Below, in pieces: positions 63,230 through 64,000 of a stretch of 64,000 nt of DNA. This stretch comes from Setophaga petechia (lineage: Eukaryota; Chordata; Aves; Passeriformes; Parulidae), in contig JANCRA010000014.1 of the NCBI GenBank assembly GCA_024362935.1, positions 9,875,258 through 9,939,257 on the forward strand, written 5' to 3'. Under the pieces are notes generated by a model that was not told the DNA's origin, did no database searches, and saw only the letters and a list, made by a program, of their open reading frames with translations. Each line of letters opens with the position of its first letter. Position 1 is the stretch's first letter. Both the position numbers and the translations under genes were made by a program.

Positions 63230-63490
63230 CCCCAGTGCTTCCCCGCGGGCTCTCCTGCCCGGTGCTCAGAACGCAGCCTGCGCACTTTGGACCCTGCTGC
63301 AAGCTGAAAGGAACGTGGGACAAGATCTCAGGTTTGGACCTGAGCATTTAAAGGTTGTCACAACACTCGTTCCTCTCACTGAACAGGGGAGAATTGTGTT
63401 CTTGCAGGCTGCTCCCCTCTGGAGGGCCGTTTGGCACACAGCTTTTTGTTCCACTGCGCGGTTTCAAGGTGAACCCGTTAATTCAATATG
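63230..63490. promoter_or_regulatory. Candidate conserved non-coding element
   Basis: About nine or ten CpGs lie between 63243 and 63478 (CCCCGCGGGC at its start, GCGCGG near 63457) in otherwise CpG-poor DNA. The start is GC-rich and the end, with AAGGTGAACC (63467-63476) and TTAATTCAATATG, is mixed. Opposed open frames (108 and 62 codons minus; 101 codons plus to 63660) have no recognisable domains. This could be a small element or a young GC-richer patch. Confidence 0.35.
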
Positions 63491-64000
63491 ACCCTTTTAA
63501 GAAGTCCAAACATTACATGCTGCAAGAGGGAAACAAAGCACTTAGTGGTATGAATCATGTTTTAAGATGGAGCAGAGGTGGTGTTTGTGTTGCCCCAAAC
63601 AGTTCCATTTTCAGTGGAATGAATTTATCTTGGGAAAGATTTGGGACACATTATGTCTAATTGCTTTTTAAATGTCAGTGATTTTGGCTTTGCTTTGGGG
63701 GAAGGGGAATAGTTTGGCTGGCCTAGGAGGCTTGTGACTGACTTTACCTGGCCAGATTATTTGAATTACCTTGTCAGTTTGGACTAACCTTAAAACAGTG
63801 TATTTGAACAGTCTGCCCTTTCTCTCAGGTTAAGCCTTTGCTCCTGAATATTTTCCATCAGAGCTCTTGCTCAGCTGCTCCCTGGGTCTAAAGCATCTGC
63901 TGACAAAGTCCTGGAAGAGGACACAGCAAACATGCTGTCATGGGTTGCACTGTCTCCTACAGAGCACTTTCATTTATTTAGTCATTACAGACCAGAATGG
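63491..64000. other. Non-coding spacer to window end
   Basis: No gene, repeat or conserved-looking motif cluster was recognised. The end of the 101-codon plus frame (stop near 63660) is judged a chance frame. Confidence 0.5.

Noticed and set aside
1..64000. tRNA, snoRNA, nuclear mitochondrial inserts, endogenous viral genes and CRISPR-like arrays
   Set aside because: No tRNA B-box with a paired A-box, no recognisable viral or mitochondrial protein frame and no regularly spaced repeats were seen on reading. Diverged copies could be missed without a search tool.

Overview
The window looks like vertebrate nuclear DNA, most likely from a bird. Two degenerate CR1 retrotransposon 3' ends are recognisable (about 24451-24610, minus strand; about 36450-36562, plus strand). 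CR1 is the main interspersed repeat of birds and other sauropsids. Recognisable repeats are otherwise sparse, which fits a compact avian genome better than a mammal or a squamate. Most of the DNA is AT-rich and CpG-poor, broken by short CTG/CAG-rich, GC-richer patches, as in avian intergenic or intronic DNA. The species cannot be named from the sequence.

I could not support a single protein-coding gene, tRNA, rRNA or known small RNA. The longest ATG-started frames are 201 codons (minus strand, 23443-24048) and 165 codons (plus strand, 10974-11471). They lie in or near GC-richer patches, show no recognisable domain or coherent composition, and are about what chance gives in 64 kb read in six frames. 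The window is therefore best described as a gene-free stretch: a gene desert or a very long intron.

The most informative content is a set of segments where CpG dinucleotides and transcription-factor-like words are kept in otherwise CpG-depleted DNA, the usual appearance of conserved non-coding (enhancer-like) elements. These are at about 3080-3450, 4490-4880, 12100-12270, 13190-13400, 21400-21850, 33390-33660, 35590-35970, 39180-39330, 63230-63490, and above all a cluster at about 55990-58320. The cluster includes a CpG-rich, G-quadruplex-capable segment (56140-56440) and a motif-dense core (56600-57080) with a perfect octamer and homeodomain-type sites. Conservation is inferred from sequence character only; no alignment was possible.

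Structural oddities are a 51-bp perfect direct duplication 3,055 bp apart (16258-16308 and 19313-19363), two adjacent perfect hairpins (11-bp and 21-bp stems, 16371-16449) just downstream of the first copy, a 29-bp palindrome (505-533), an AT microsatellite with a 42-bp perfect palindrome (42969-43010), a 50-bp tandem duplication (50848-50947) and several short tandem duplications and homopolymers. One purine-rich stretch (54763-54981) resembles a frameshifted remnant of coding sequence but matches no family I recognise.

Taken together, the window fits the regulatory flank of a developmental gene lying outside it: a series of candidate enhancers, one CTCF-like site and neutral spacer. The target gene is not visible here.
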